From Chryseobacterium sp. ZHDP1 (GTDB taxonomy: Bacteria > Bacteroidota > Bacteroidia > Flavobacteriales > Weeksellaceae): a stretch of DNA of 64,000 nt. A program made the translations under genes and the position numbers. How positions within the stretch are numbered: position 1 is the first letter of the stretch; every line of letters starts with the position of its first letter. This document shows positions 16,594 through 24,626 of this stretch, piece by piece. The notes under the pieces are model-generated. The model did no database searches, had not been told where the DNA came from, and worked only from the letters and a program-made list of their open reading frames with translations. The stretch lies in contig NZ_CP075682.1 of the NCBI RefSeq assembly GCF_018603435.1, positions 4,216,001 to 4,280,000 on the forward strand. The letters run 5' to 3'.

Positions 16594-19470
16594 ATGAAGT
16601 TTATGATTGATAAAAAATTCAGGGAAGAAATTCATACAGATAAAAATAACTACGAATATATCACGGTTTCCAATGACGAAAATGGAGTAAGAATTTACAC
16701 TTTAAAAAATGGTTTAAAGGTTTTTCTTGCTCAAAATTCTGATGCTCCGAGAATCCAGACTTATATTCCTGTGAGAACCGGAAGCAATAACGATCCTTCT
16801 GATAATACAGGTTTGGCACATTATCTTGAACATATGATGTTTAAAGGAACCTCTAAATTAGGAACTCAAAACTGGGAAAAGGAAAGTGAATTATTAGATC
16901 AGATTTCAGATTTATACGAACAGCATAAAGCGGAGAATGATCCTGAAAAAAAGAAAGAAATTTACCGCAAAATAGATGAAGTTTCTCAGGAAGCCAGTCA
17001 GTATGCCATTGCGAATGAATATGATAAGGCAATTTCTTCTTTAGGCGCAAGCGGAACCAACGCACATACATGGTTTGATGAAACAGTTTATAAGAATAAT
17101 GTTCCGAACAATGAGCTTGAAAAATGGCTGAAAATTGAGAAAGAACGTTTTTCTGAACTGGCTTTAAGGCTTTTTCATACCGAACTCGAATCTGTTTATG
17201 AAGAATTCAACAGAGCACAGGACAACGATTCGCGTCTGGTGAATTATGAACTGATGGATGCTCTTTTTCCTACGCATCCCAATGGTCAGCAAACCACTTT
17301 AGGAAAGGCAGAACATTTGAAAAATCCTTCCATGAAGGCGATTCATAAATATTTTGATGAATATTATGTTCCGAACAATTATGCTATGGTTTTGGTGGGA
17401 GATCTTGATTTTGAAGAGACAATTCAGCTTGTTGACCAATATTTCGGAACCATTCCTTACAGAGAGCTTCCGAAAAAAACTCCTATTATCGAAAAACCGA
17501 TTACGGAAATTATAAAACGAACGGTAAAAAGTCCCACAACTCCGAGAGTCCAATTGGCTTGGAGAACAGAAAGTTACGGAACAAAAGAAGCGATGTTGGC
17601 GGATGTAGTGGTAAATATTCTGAGCAACAGAGGAGAAGCAGGATTGCTGGATCTGAATATCAATCAGACTCAAAAATTATTGTGGGGACAGGCGTATTCA
17701 GTAGGTCTGAAACAGTACGGATATTTTTCCATCGTTGCCGTTCCGAAGGAATCGCAGACTTTGGATGAAGCCAGAGATTTGGTTCTGGAGCAGATCGAAC
17801 TGGTTAAAAAAGGAGAATTTCCGGACTGGATGCTTCCTGCCATCATCAATGATTTTAAAATCCAGAGGATGAAGGCGCTGGAAACCGCAGACGGATTGGC
17901 AACGAATCTTTATGATACGTACATCAAAGGAAGAACGTGGGAACAGGAACTGAATGAAATGGATCAGTATGAAAAACTAACGAAAGAAGAGGTTATCGCC
18001 TTTGCCAATGAGTTTTTCAGAGATAATTATGTGATCGTTTACAAAGAAAAAGGGGTAAACGAAAAATTAATCCGCGTAGAAAATCCCGGAATTACTCCTG
18101 TGAAAATAAACCGTGAAGCCCAGTCTGAGTTTTTACAGCAGATTCTGGAAGAAAAAACAGAAGATATTCAGCCGGAATTTGTGGATTATGAAAAGGAAAT
18201 TCAGAAAGATATCGTGAAAGGAAAAACGATAAGTTTCGTTAAAAATAAATACAACGATATTGCGCAGGTTCATTTTATTTTTCCATTCGGAAGCGATCAC
18301 GACCGCGATCTGGGAATTTCAACTCAGGTCCTTCAGTATTTGGGAACTGAAAAATTCTCTCCGGAAGATCTGAAAAAAGAATTCTTCAAAATCGGCGTTA
18401 CCAATGATTTTAAAACCACCAACGATCAGCTGATTATTTCGCTGAACGGTCTGGAAGAAAACATTGAAAAAGGAATAAATCTTCTGCAGCATTGGCTGTA
18501 TGAAGTAAAGCCGGATCAGGAAATTTACAGACAGTTTACAGAAACTATTCTGGAAAACCGTGCTGCGATGAAGAAAGATAAAGGCAGAATTATGACGGCT
18601 CTTACCAATTATACCAAATTGGGACCTTTTTCGCGGTTCACGGATGTTATTTCAAAAGAAGAGCTGGAAAGCAGCAATGTGGAAGTTTTTACAGACCGTA
18701 TGAAAAAGCTTTTCAAATATCCGTATCAGATATTTTTCTACGGAAGAAATTTTGAAAATTTCACTTCATACATCGGGAAATATACTGAAAATGAAAGTTT
18801 TGTCATTCCGGAGCCTAAAAACTATCCGGAACCGGAAACCGATGGAAATGTATATTTTACAGATTACGACATGGTTCAGATGGAAATGAGCAAAGTAGGA
18901 AGAGGTCGTAATGTCAATACGGAAAATTTTGGTAAAATCAATGTTTTTAATGAATATTTCGGACGCGGTTTGTCATCCATTGTTTTTCAGGAGATCCGTG
19001 AAAGCAAAAGTTTAGCCTATTCTGCATACGTTTCTTACGCAGCGAATTCAGAGCTGGATCATCCGGATTACATTACCACCTACATCGGAACGCAGCCGGA
19101 CAAATTGCAGATTGCTGTGGATACGATGACTGAACTGATGACTGAACTTCCTGAAGTGAAAGTACAGTTTGAAAATGCAAAAAATTCTGCTTTAAAACAG
19201 ATTGCTTCGCAACGGGTAACGAGAACGAATATTTTCTTCAATACCTTAAGATTAAGAAAACTGAATATTCATCACGATTTCAGGAAAGATATCTATCGCC
19301 AGATTGAAAGCCTGAAATTTGAAGATCTGAAAGATTTTTACGACCATTATATAAAATCCGTTCACTTCAACACCGCCATTATCGGGAAAAAAGAAAACCT
19401 GAACAGGGAAGCGGTTGATAAGATGGGAACCTTCAGGGAAGTGAGTTTAAAAGATATTTTCGGACATTAA
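16594..19470 (+). CDS. M16-family zinc metalloprotease, two-lobe insulinase type
   Basis: 958 residues. The inverted zinc motif His76-x-x-Glu79-His80 lies in His-Tyr-Leu-Glu-His-Met-Met-Phe-Lys-Gly, with the third ligand likely in Glu-Leu-Glu-Ser-Val-Tyr-Glu-Glu-Phe near 205. The length fits the full insulysin/pitrilysin layout of active N-half and inactive C-half; the C-half keeps the substrate-binding Arg-Glu-x-x-Ser-Leu-Ala-Tyr motif. There is no signal peptide, so it is probably cytoplasmic and degrades peptides. A lipoprotein or periplasmic form is common in relatives, which makes the lack of a signal worth noting. Single-gene unit with its own terminator. Confidence 0.92.
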   Translation: MKFMIDKKFREEIHTDKNNYEYITVSNDENGVRIYTLKNGLKVFLAQNSDAPRIQTYIPVRTGSNNDPSDNTGLAHYLEHMMFKGTSKLGTQNWEKESELLDQISDLYEQHKAENDPEKKKEIYRKIDEVSQEASQYAIANEYDKAISSLGASGTNAHTWFDETVYKNNVPNNELEKWLKIEKERFSELALRLFHTELESVYEEFNRAQDNDSRLVNYELMDALFPTHPNGQQTTLGKAEHLKNPSMKAIHKYFDEYYVPNNYAMVLVGDLDFEETIQLVDQYFGTIPYRELPKKTPIIEKPITEIIKRTVKSPTTPRVQLAWRTESYGTKEAMLADVVVNILSNRGEAGLLDLNINQTQKLLWGQAYSVGLKQYGYFSIVAVPKESQTLDEARDLVLEQIELVKKGEFPDWMLPAIINDFKIQRMKALETADGLATNLYDTYIKGRTWEQELNEMDQYEKLTKEEVIAFANEFFRDNYVIVYKEKGVNEKLIRVENPGITPVKINREAQSEFLQQILEEKTEDIQPEFVDYEKEIQKDIVKGKTISFVKNKYNDIAQVHFIFPFGSDHDRDLGISTQVLQYLGTEKFSPEDLKKEFFKIGVTNDFKTTNDQLIISLNGLEENIEKGINLLQHWLYEVKPDQEIYRQFTETILENRAAMKKDKGRIMTALTNYTKLGPFSRFTDVISKEELESSNVEVFTDRMKKLFKYPYQIFFYGRNFENFTSYIGKYTENESFVIPEPKNYPEPETDGNVYFTDYDMVQMEMSKVGRGRNVNTENFGKINVFNEYFGRGLSSIVFQEIRESKSLAYSAYVSYAANSELDHPDYITTYIGTQPDKLQIAVDTMTELMTELPEVKVQFENAKNSALKQIASQRVTRTNIFFNTLRLRKLNIHHDFRKDIYRQIESLKFEDLKDFYDHYIKSVHFNTAIIGKKENLNREAVDKMGTFREVSLKDIFGH

Positions 19471-19471
19471 A

Positions 19472-19495
19472 AAAGAGGCTTGAAAAAGCCTCTTT
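19472..19495 (+). terminator. Rho-independent terminator of the M16 gene
   Basis: A perfect 10-bp stem (AAAGAGGCTT / AAGCCTCTTT) with a GAAA tetraloop, starting 1 base after the stop codon and followed by CTGTTTTTAG. Confidence 0.9.
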
Positions 19496-19569
19496 CTGTT
19501 TTTAGTTCATGTGCAATTTCCATCCTGAAAATGCGGATTAAAAAATCTAAATAAACGCTTATTATATAG

Positions 19570-19770
19570 AGTTTAAACTTTTTAAAAATATTCTTTTGGA
19601 AACGCAGAGACGCAAGTTTTTTATTAATCTCAAATCATTAAGGCGCAAGAAAATCAAATATTTTCAATAGGTATTATGCTTAATTTTATCGTAGATAAAA
19701 TTTTTTGCACCTTAAGATAGGACAGTATTTATTGAATATTTTGCGTTTTTCGAAAGTTTAAGTTTATATT
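19570..19770. repeat. Palindrome-flanked intergenic repeat after the M16 gene
   Basis: The stretch opens with GTTTAAACTTTTTAAAAATA and closes with AAGTTTATATTTTAAAAAGG. Inside, AAACGCA (19600-19606) is inverted as TGCGTTT (19742-19748). Internal strings such as GACGCAAG and AAGGCGCAAG resemble the intergenic units at 30.0 and 39 kb. No coding frame. It fills most of the gap between the protease and the small peptide gene. Confidence 0.5.
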
Positions 19771-19948
19771 TTAAAAAGGATTTCAGATCAGCAAATGTTG
19801 TAAAAACATTATTTTATTTAACATAATATATTTTTTTCTTAAATGTGTGAAAAATTATTGGAGAATTGTTTCTTTTGTTTAAATTTATCTTAAAATATAG
19901 CGGTATCCGAAAAGCTCACAGAGTAGGAAACAAATTAAAACAAAAACA

Positions 19949-20080
19949 ATGAAAAATTTAAAGAAACTTTCTAGAGAAAATCTTAAAACAGTAAAAGGAG
20001 GATTAATGATTTGCATGAACTACGATGGTGTTTGCGAAAAAGTAGGTAAGTTCTGTGGAGAGCCGGAATGTAAAAATTAA
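19949..20080 (+). CDS. 43-aa double-glycine leader peptide, bacteriocin-like
   Basis: A short gene of 43 codons. The leader Met-Lys-Asn-Leu-Lys-Lys-Leu-Ser-Arg-Glu-Asn-Leu-Lys-Thr-Val-Lys-Gly-Gly is a classical double-glycine export leader, as in the natural-product-precursor families of Bacteroidetes. The 25-residue core contains four Cys (residues 22, 29, 36, 41), two Met and Gly-Glu-Pro-Glu-Cys at the end. C39-type peptidase/ABC exporters cut after Gly-Gly; none is encoded in this window. Chryseobacterium genomes carry many such genes annotated as bacteriocin-like, with no proven activity. A terminator follows. Confidence 0.8.
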   Translation: MKNLKKLSRENLKTVKGGLMICMNYDGVCEKVGKFCGEPECKN

Positions 20081-20122
20081 AAACCTTTTTAGACTCTTAA
20101 AGTAAGAATCGTAAAGAAATAA

Positions 20123-20149
20123 AAAAGTCCTGAAATTTTCAGGACTTTT
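20123..20149. terminator. Bidirectional terminator between the small peptide and DPP11
   Basis: AAAAGTCCTGAAA pairs with TTTCAGGACTTTT across 20123-20149. A-run and T-run on each side let it serve both the plus-strand peptide gene and the minus-strand peptidase gene. Confidence 0.88.
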
Positions 20150-20157
20150 CTTATTAT

Positions 20158-22302
20158 TTATTTTACAATTTTCATCTCATCAATCAGCCATTTGGAATCT
20201 GCAAATTTATCGATGATGAAAAGAATATACTTCGTATCCACCATGATATTTCTGCTGAAACGAGGATCATAATTAATGTCGCTCATTGTTCCTTCCCATT
20301 GTCTGTCGAAATTCAGTCCTACCAGATTTCCGTTGGCATCAAGAGCCGGACTTCCGGAGTTTCCTCCCGTTGTGTGGTTGGTTGCTGTAAATCCTACAGG
20401 AACATCGCCGGTTTTATCTTTGTATACTCCGAAATCTTTCTTGCTGTAAAGATCAATCAGCTTTTTCGGAACATCAAATTCGTAATCTCCCGGAACATAT
20501 TTTTCCATTACTCCCGCCAAATACGTCTTGTAATTGTAAGAAACGGCATCTCTCGGAGAAGAACCTTTCACTTTTCCGTACGTTACACGAAGGGTAGAGT
20601 TCGCATCCGGGAAGAATTTTCTGTCTTTGTCCGTTGCCATTTGCTGAGCCATGTAAGTCTTCTGTAAAGCATCAATTTTTGTCTGCATCGATGTAAACTG
20701 AGGATCAGCTTTGGTGATGTAGGTGTCTCTCATGGATAAATAAGTCTGATAAACAGGATCCTTTTTCAATGTTTTAATCAGTTTATCCTGATTGGAGAAT
20801 GCTTTTTCGATATCTTTACTAAGAAAAGCTCCGTTTACTTCAGTTCTTCCTGTGATGATGGAATTTTTAGAATCTTCTTCAATCGTCTGAAGATTTTGTG
20901 CTTCATTTTTATATTTTTCAAATCCTGCAGGTAAAAATTCCGGAGCCGTTTTATTGGCATAAAGAGCCAGTAATTTTGCCGTAACTTTTGCATCAAGTTC
21001 TGCATTGTAATCTTTGTAGAAAGAAGTCAGCTTGTTTTTAAAGGAAGTTGTCCCTTTTTCGTCCATTCTTCCGGCTTCTACCGCAGTGACGTAGTTGTAG
21101 AAAAGATTGGCAAGCGTTAACGTTTCTGCATTTCTGATGGTTTCAGAATAATATGCGTTATTTAATGCATAAGGAGCCTGATCGTTGTACAGTTTGTTCA
21201 GTTGATCTAAAGTCGTTTTTATATCTTTATTTTTAGCGATCAGGGAATTTTCATACTGTACTTTTTTCTCTACTGCATTAGATTTTTTCAGACCTTCTAC
21301 TTCGCCGATCCATTTTTTCCAGTAATTCGCTACTGAAGCGTATTTTGAAGCATACTGAATTCGTGTGGCATCATCGGTACGCATTTTTTCGTCCAGCGTT
21401 TTTAATGCAATATCTCTCACTGCAATTCTCGCAGGATCGGTGTCTTTCATGATTTTTTCAACTGCAATCGCAGGAAGATATTCTGTGGTTCTTCCCGGGA
21501 ATCCGAATACAAAAGTGAAATCATTCTCGTTTTTATCTTTAATGGAAACCGGAAGATAATGTTTCGGAACGTAAGGAACATTGTCTTTAGAATATTCCGC
21601 TGGTTTGTTGTTTTTATCAGCATAAATTCTGAACATGGAGAAATCTCCCGTATGTCTTGGCCAAACCCAGTTGTCTGTATCTGAACCGAATTTTCCGATG
21701 CTTTGAGGCGGAGCTCCTACCAAACGGATATCCTTGAATGTTTCAATAGTGAAAGCATAGAATTTATTCCCATAATACATGGATCTTACAGAAATCGACT
21801 GATAAGGTTCTGTTTTCTGAGAATTTTTGTAAATCTCAATATTTTTGGCAATCTGTTTAGAAAGATCAGGTTCCTGCAATTTATCGGTTCCTTCTAAAAT
21901 CTGAGAGGTCACTTCTTTGATGTCAACAATAAAGTCTACCGTTACTCCCGGATTCGGAAGTTCTCCCTGAGGGTTTTTTGCCCAGAACCCATTCGATAAA
22001 AGGTCATTCTGCACGGTTGAGTGAGACTGAATCTGCCCGTAACCACAGTGATGGTTGGTAAGCAATAACCCTTTTGGCGAGATAATTTCTGCGGTACATC
22101 CTCCGTTGAACTGTACAACCGCATCTTTTATGCTTGCTTTTTGCGGATTAAAAATATCTTTGGCAGAGATTTTCATTCCCAAATCTTTCATTTCCTTTTC
22201 ATTAAGCTCCGTTGGAATCCACATTCCGCCGTATTGCTGTGCAAACGTCATTACAGCCGGCAAAAGAAATACAGATAGAAGTATCTTTTTTGTCATAATC
22301 AA
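20158..22302 (-). CDS. dpp11: S46-family dipeptidyl-peptidase 11 (Asp/Glu-specific)
   Basis: 714 residues with a signal peptide (about 1-21), so periplasmic. The catalytic His lies in Thr-Asn-His-His-Cys-Gly-Tyr (His85), Asp in the Gly-Asp-Phe-Ser-Met-Phe-Arg region (~220), and Ser in Gly-Gly-Asn-Ser-Gly-Ser-Pro (~650). The mature protein starts with Gly-Gly-Met-Trp, as in DPP7/DPP11. The residue 18 positions after the catalytic Ser is Arg (Asn-Phe-Asp-Arg). In the Porphyromonas enzymes Arg at this place (Arg673) gives the Asp/Glu specificity of DPP11, and Gly gives DPP7. It releases dipeptides for amino-acid catabolism. Confidence 0.9.
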   Translation of the reverse strand: MIMTKKILLSVFLLPAVMTFAQQYGGMWIPTELNEKEMKDLGMKISAKDIFNPQKASIKDAVVQFNGGCTAEIISPKGLLLTNHHCGYGQIQSHSTVQNDLLSNGFWAKNPQGELPNPGVTVDFIVDIKEVTSQILEGTDKLQEPDLSKQIAKNIEIYKNSQKTEPYQSISVRSMYYGNKFYAFTIETFKDIRLVGAPPQSIGKFGSDTDNWVWPRHTGDFSMFRIYADKNNKPAEYSKDNVPYVPKHYLPVSIKDKNENDFTFVFGFPGRTTEYLPAIAVEKIMKDTDPARIAVRDIALKTLDEKMRTDDATRIQYASKYASVANYWKKWIGEVEGLKKSNAVEKKVQYENSLIAKNKDIKTTLDQLNKLYNDQAPYALNNAYYSETIRNAETLTLANLFYNYVTAVEAGRMDEKGTTSFKNKLTSFYKDYNAELDAKVTAKLLALYANKTAPEFLPAGFEKYKNEAQNLQTIEEDSKNSIITGRTEVNGAFLSKDIEKAFSNQDKLIKTLKKDPVYQTYLSMRDTYITKADPQFTSMQTKIDALQKTYMAQQMATDKDRKFFPDANSTLRVTYGKVKGSSPRDAVSYNYKTYLAGVMEKYVPGDYEFDVPKKLIDLYSKKDFGVYKDKTGDVPVGFTATNHTTGGNSGSPALDANGNLVGLNFDRQWEGTMSDINYDPRFSRNIMVDTKYILFIIDKFADSKWLIDEMKIVK

Positions 22303-22603
22303 AATTTTGCCCCAATTTACAAAGAAAAAGGGAGATTTGGGTTAAAATTGACTGATAGTTGATTGTTTTTTAGAGGCTGTTCAAATTTAATACTTTATGA
22401 TTCTGTTATTTTCAAACGTAAAATTATAATTCAGCATACCGATTATTCTAAAAAGTAAGAACAAGTAAAATTTTTTTATCAAGATTGATGATACGATTTA
22501 ATCTTTAATCAGTTTGATCCATCAACTATCAACAAGAAACCATCAACCAATCAGGCGGCTTAATTTTTGCTGCTGAAAAAGCATTCACGCTAAATCATTT
22601 ATT
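22303..22603. other. Divergent intergenic region without a gene
   Basis: 301 bases between the divergent dpp11 and nlpE-like genes. It is AT-rich and contains three close copies of an ATCAAC string (near 22518-22546) but no frame, tRNA or strong hairpin. Promoters for both genes must lie here; I see no exact -7 match on either strand. Confidence 0.5.
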
Positions 22604-23086
22604 ATGAAAAAAACAATTCAGATTTTGGGAATCGCTCTTATGTCGCTTGTAGTTTCCTGTACGCAAAAAGACAAAAATCCTGAAGTGGAGATGAACCCTA
22701 AAACAGATCCGATGGCAATTCAGACTCCGGTGGACAGTACCAAAACAAATTCAGTTGCGGGTTCTGATAATTCAGAAAATTCTTTAGACTGGGACGGAAC
22801 GTACGAAGCCACAGTTCCATGCGCAGACTGCCCCGGAATTAAAACTATCCTTGTTTTAAGTAAGGATAAATCTTTTAAAATCACAGAAGAATATCTGGAA
22901 AGAAATTCTAAAAATGAAGATACAGGAATGTTTACATGGGATTCTACGGGAAGCATCATTACCTTAAACGGAAAAATTTCAAAATACAAATACAAAGTTG
23001 GGGAAAATACACTTACACAGCTTGATATGGAAGGAAAACCGATTGACGGCCCGAACAAAGCCCTGTATATTTTTAAAAAGAAATAA
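22604..23086 (+). CDS. NlpE-like lipoprotein with CxxC motif
   Basis: 160 residues. A lipoprotein signal ends in Val-Val-Ser-Cys (Cys19), followed by a Ser/Thr/Asn/Pro-rich linker and then the NlpE N-terminal-like domain (about 63-158). That domain has Trp-Asp-Gly-Thr-Tyr, the Cys-Ala-Asp-Cys pair near residue 73-76, and the closing Tyr-Ile-Phe-Lys-Lys. In E. coli NlpE reports surface contact and lipoprotein or disulphide problems to the Cpx system; in Bacteroidetes it is often annotated copper resistance protein NlpE. No Cpx partner is visible, so a generic envelope role is all that is supported. Confidence 0.82.
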   Translation: MKKTIQILGIALMSLVVSCTQKDKNPEVEMNPKTDPMAIQTPVDSTKTNSVAGSDNSENSLDWDGTYEATVPCADCPGIKTILVLSKDKSFKITEEYLERNSKNEDTGMFTWDSTGSIITLNGKISKYKYKVGENTLTQLDMEGKPIDGPNKALYIFKKK

Positions 23087-23099
23087 TCGTGTAACCTCC

Positions 23100-23124
23100 A
23101 AAATCCCTCATTTGAAGGGATTTT
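23100..23124 (+). terminator. Terminator after the NlpE-like gene
   Basis: AAAATCCCT, loop CATTTGA, AGGGATTTT, then further T residues. It lies 14 bases after the stop codon. Confidence 0.88.
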
Positions 23125-23142
23125 TTATTGACATCGATGATA

Positions 23143-23790
23143 TTAAAACTGGTAGGCAATTATTTTATCATCTTCCATCAGGTTCTTCATTAAAATTTCA
23201 TGATTGGTATTATTGCCTGTAACCACCCATGTTGTCGAGAGATTTCCCTGTGTATACTGTTGTTTTGCCAAGGTGAATTTCAGATGGTTTCTCTTAAAAA
23301 GCTCTTCACAATGTTGAATATCATGGTAATTGACTACCGCAATTTTATATTCCCGGATTTTATGATGTCTGTCTATAAATTTTTCAAAATAGGTTAAATA
23401 ATTTAAAACCACCAAAATAAGAAGCGTTCCGAGGAGTGAAAGATAAACATATCCTGATCCGACTGCCATTCCGATGGAAGCAGTGGCAAAAATAGTTGTG
23501 GCAGTGGTAATTCCGTCGATTTTGCTGTCTCCTTTAAAAATAACGCCTGCTCCCAGAAAGCCAATTCCGGTAATGATGTTGGCTGCAAGACGATCCGGAT
23601 TGGCAACTCCGATTTTAATAGAAAGTATCGTAAACAGGCAGGATCCGAAACAGACCAGAATAAAAGTGCGCAACCCTGCCGATTTATTCCGGTACTCGCG
23701 TTCTGTCCCGATGAAAATGCCGAGAAGAACGGAGATGAAAATCAGCAGTAGCTCATTCTGGATAACGTAATGATCTTTTAAAAATTCCAT
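23143..23790 (-). CDS. MgtC/SapB-family membrane protein
   Basis: 215 residues from the ATG at 23788-23790. A longer frame upstream is unlikely because it would overlap the divergent gene. Four or five helices make the MgtC domain with Gly-Thr-Glu-Arg-Glu-Tyr-Arg-Asn-Lys-Ser-Ala-Gly-Leu-Arg-Thr and Ile-Gly-Phe-Leu-Gly-Ala-Gly-Val-Ile. A ~75-residue cytoplasmic tail follows, ACT-like as in longer MgtC proteins. MgtC proteins of pathogens help growth at low Mg2+ by restraining F-ATP synthase; environmental relatives are less clear. Inner membrane. Confidence 0.9.
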   Translation of the reverse strand: MEFLKDHYVIQNELLLIFISVLLGIFIGTEREYRNKSAGLRTFILVCFGSCLFTILSIKIGVANPDRLAANIITGIGFLGAGVIFKGDSKIDGITTATTIFATASIGMAVGSGYVYLSLLGTLLILVVLNYLTYFEKFIDRHHKIREYKIAVVNYHDIQHCEELFKRNHLKFTLAKQQYTQGNLSTTWVVTGNNTNHEILMKNLMEDDKIIAYQF

Positions 23791-23875
23791 TTTGAAGATT
23801 TTACTAAATAAAATTACAATAATTCTTTTGATAAAAATCCAAATGAGGTATATTGTATCGTAAAATGCTACAACC

Positions 23876-24577
23876 TTGAATGAAAGTCTGAAAAAGTCGA
23901 TTGAAAACCTGTATTCTGTTTTTTCAAAATATGAAATCCGGTCTGTCATAGAGGGATGCCCCTGTTGTGTTTCGGATCGTGACAAAGAGAAAATTCACAG
24001 TAAGGAACTCAGAGAACTCGAAGAAGAGGATCTTTCCCGATATGCTTTCAAAGCAATGACAACGTGGGGAAATGTGGATGATTTTAAACATTTCCTGCCG
24101 AGAATACTGGAACTTTGCATTGATCATGATCTGGGAATCCATCCGTTTGGTATTTTCGGAAAGCTGAAGTACGGAAAATGGGAAATCTGGGATAATGCTG
24201 AAAAAGAAGCCGTTATCGCTTTTCTTTTAGAATGGTGGAAGTGTTTCTTAGAAAATAGAAATTTTTTTGATGATGATTTGTTTTTCGGAATCTATAATAT
24301 GACAGGTGAAATCGAAAGATTACTAGCATACTGGAAAGTGGATATTGCCCAAAACAGCTTTATGATTTATGTGGATTTTATGCGGTATTATTATCAGGAT
24401 TTTGTCAACGAAAAAAATAAAAATAAATATTTCGATGAATTAGATCATGAAAAATTTCTGAAATGGATCAAGGAAAATGCGAAGAGTCTTGAAGAAGGTT
24501 TTTATTATTTCGGAAAGACGGATGAAAGATTTGCAAGCGAAATTTCGGATGCTCTGTATATTTTGGAACATAGCTAA
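23876..24577 (+). CDS. Hypothetical protein, TTG start
   Basis: 233 residues, soluble and acidic, rich in aromatic residues. It has a Cys-Pro-Cys-Cys motif near residue 28-31 and Trp pairs (Glu-Trp-Trp-Lys) near 120. The frame is closed by an in-frame TAA at 23861-23863 and the only reasonable start between them is TTG at 23876; the first in-frame ATG is ~60 codons in. Similar uncharacterised proteins starting Met-Asn-Glu-x-Leu-Lys-Lys-Ser are found in Bacteroidetes. The role is unknown; the Cys cluster could bind metal. Divergent from the MgtC-family gene with 85 bases between starts. Confidence 0.7.
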   Translation: MNESLKKSIENLYSVFSKYEIRSVIEGCPCCVSDRDKEKIHSKELRELEEEDLSRYAFKAMTTWGNVDDFKHFLPRILELCIDHDLGIHPFGIFGKLKYGKWEIWDNAEKEAVIAFLLEWWKCFLENRNFFDDDLFFGIYNMTGEIERLLAYWKVDIAQNSFMIYVDFMRYYYQDFVNEKNKNKYFDELDHEKFLKWIKENAKSLEEGFYYFGKTDERFASEISDALYILEHS

Positions 24578-24579
24578 AA

Positions 24580-24606
24580 AAAGACTGCCTTTGAAAGACA
24601 GTCTTT
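24580..24606. terminator. Bidirectional terminator between the hypothetical gene and ligA
   Basis: AAAGACTG pairs with CAGTCTTT, with an inner CTTT-G-AAAG stem. It follows the stop codon at 24577 by 2 bases and precedes the minus-strand ligA stop. Confidence 0.85.
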
Positions 24607-24626
24607 GGTAATTATTTAAAGCAAAA

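Noticed and set aside
16594..19470. Periplasmic localisation of the M16 protease
   Set aside because: No signal peptide or lipobox can be found at the start or at nearby alternative starts.
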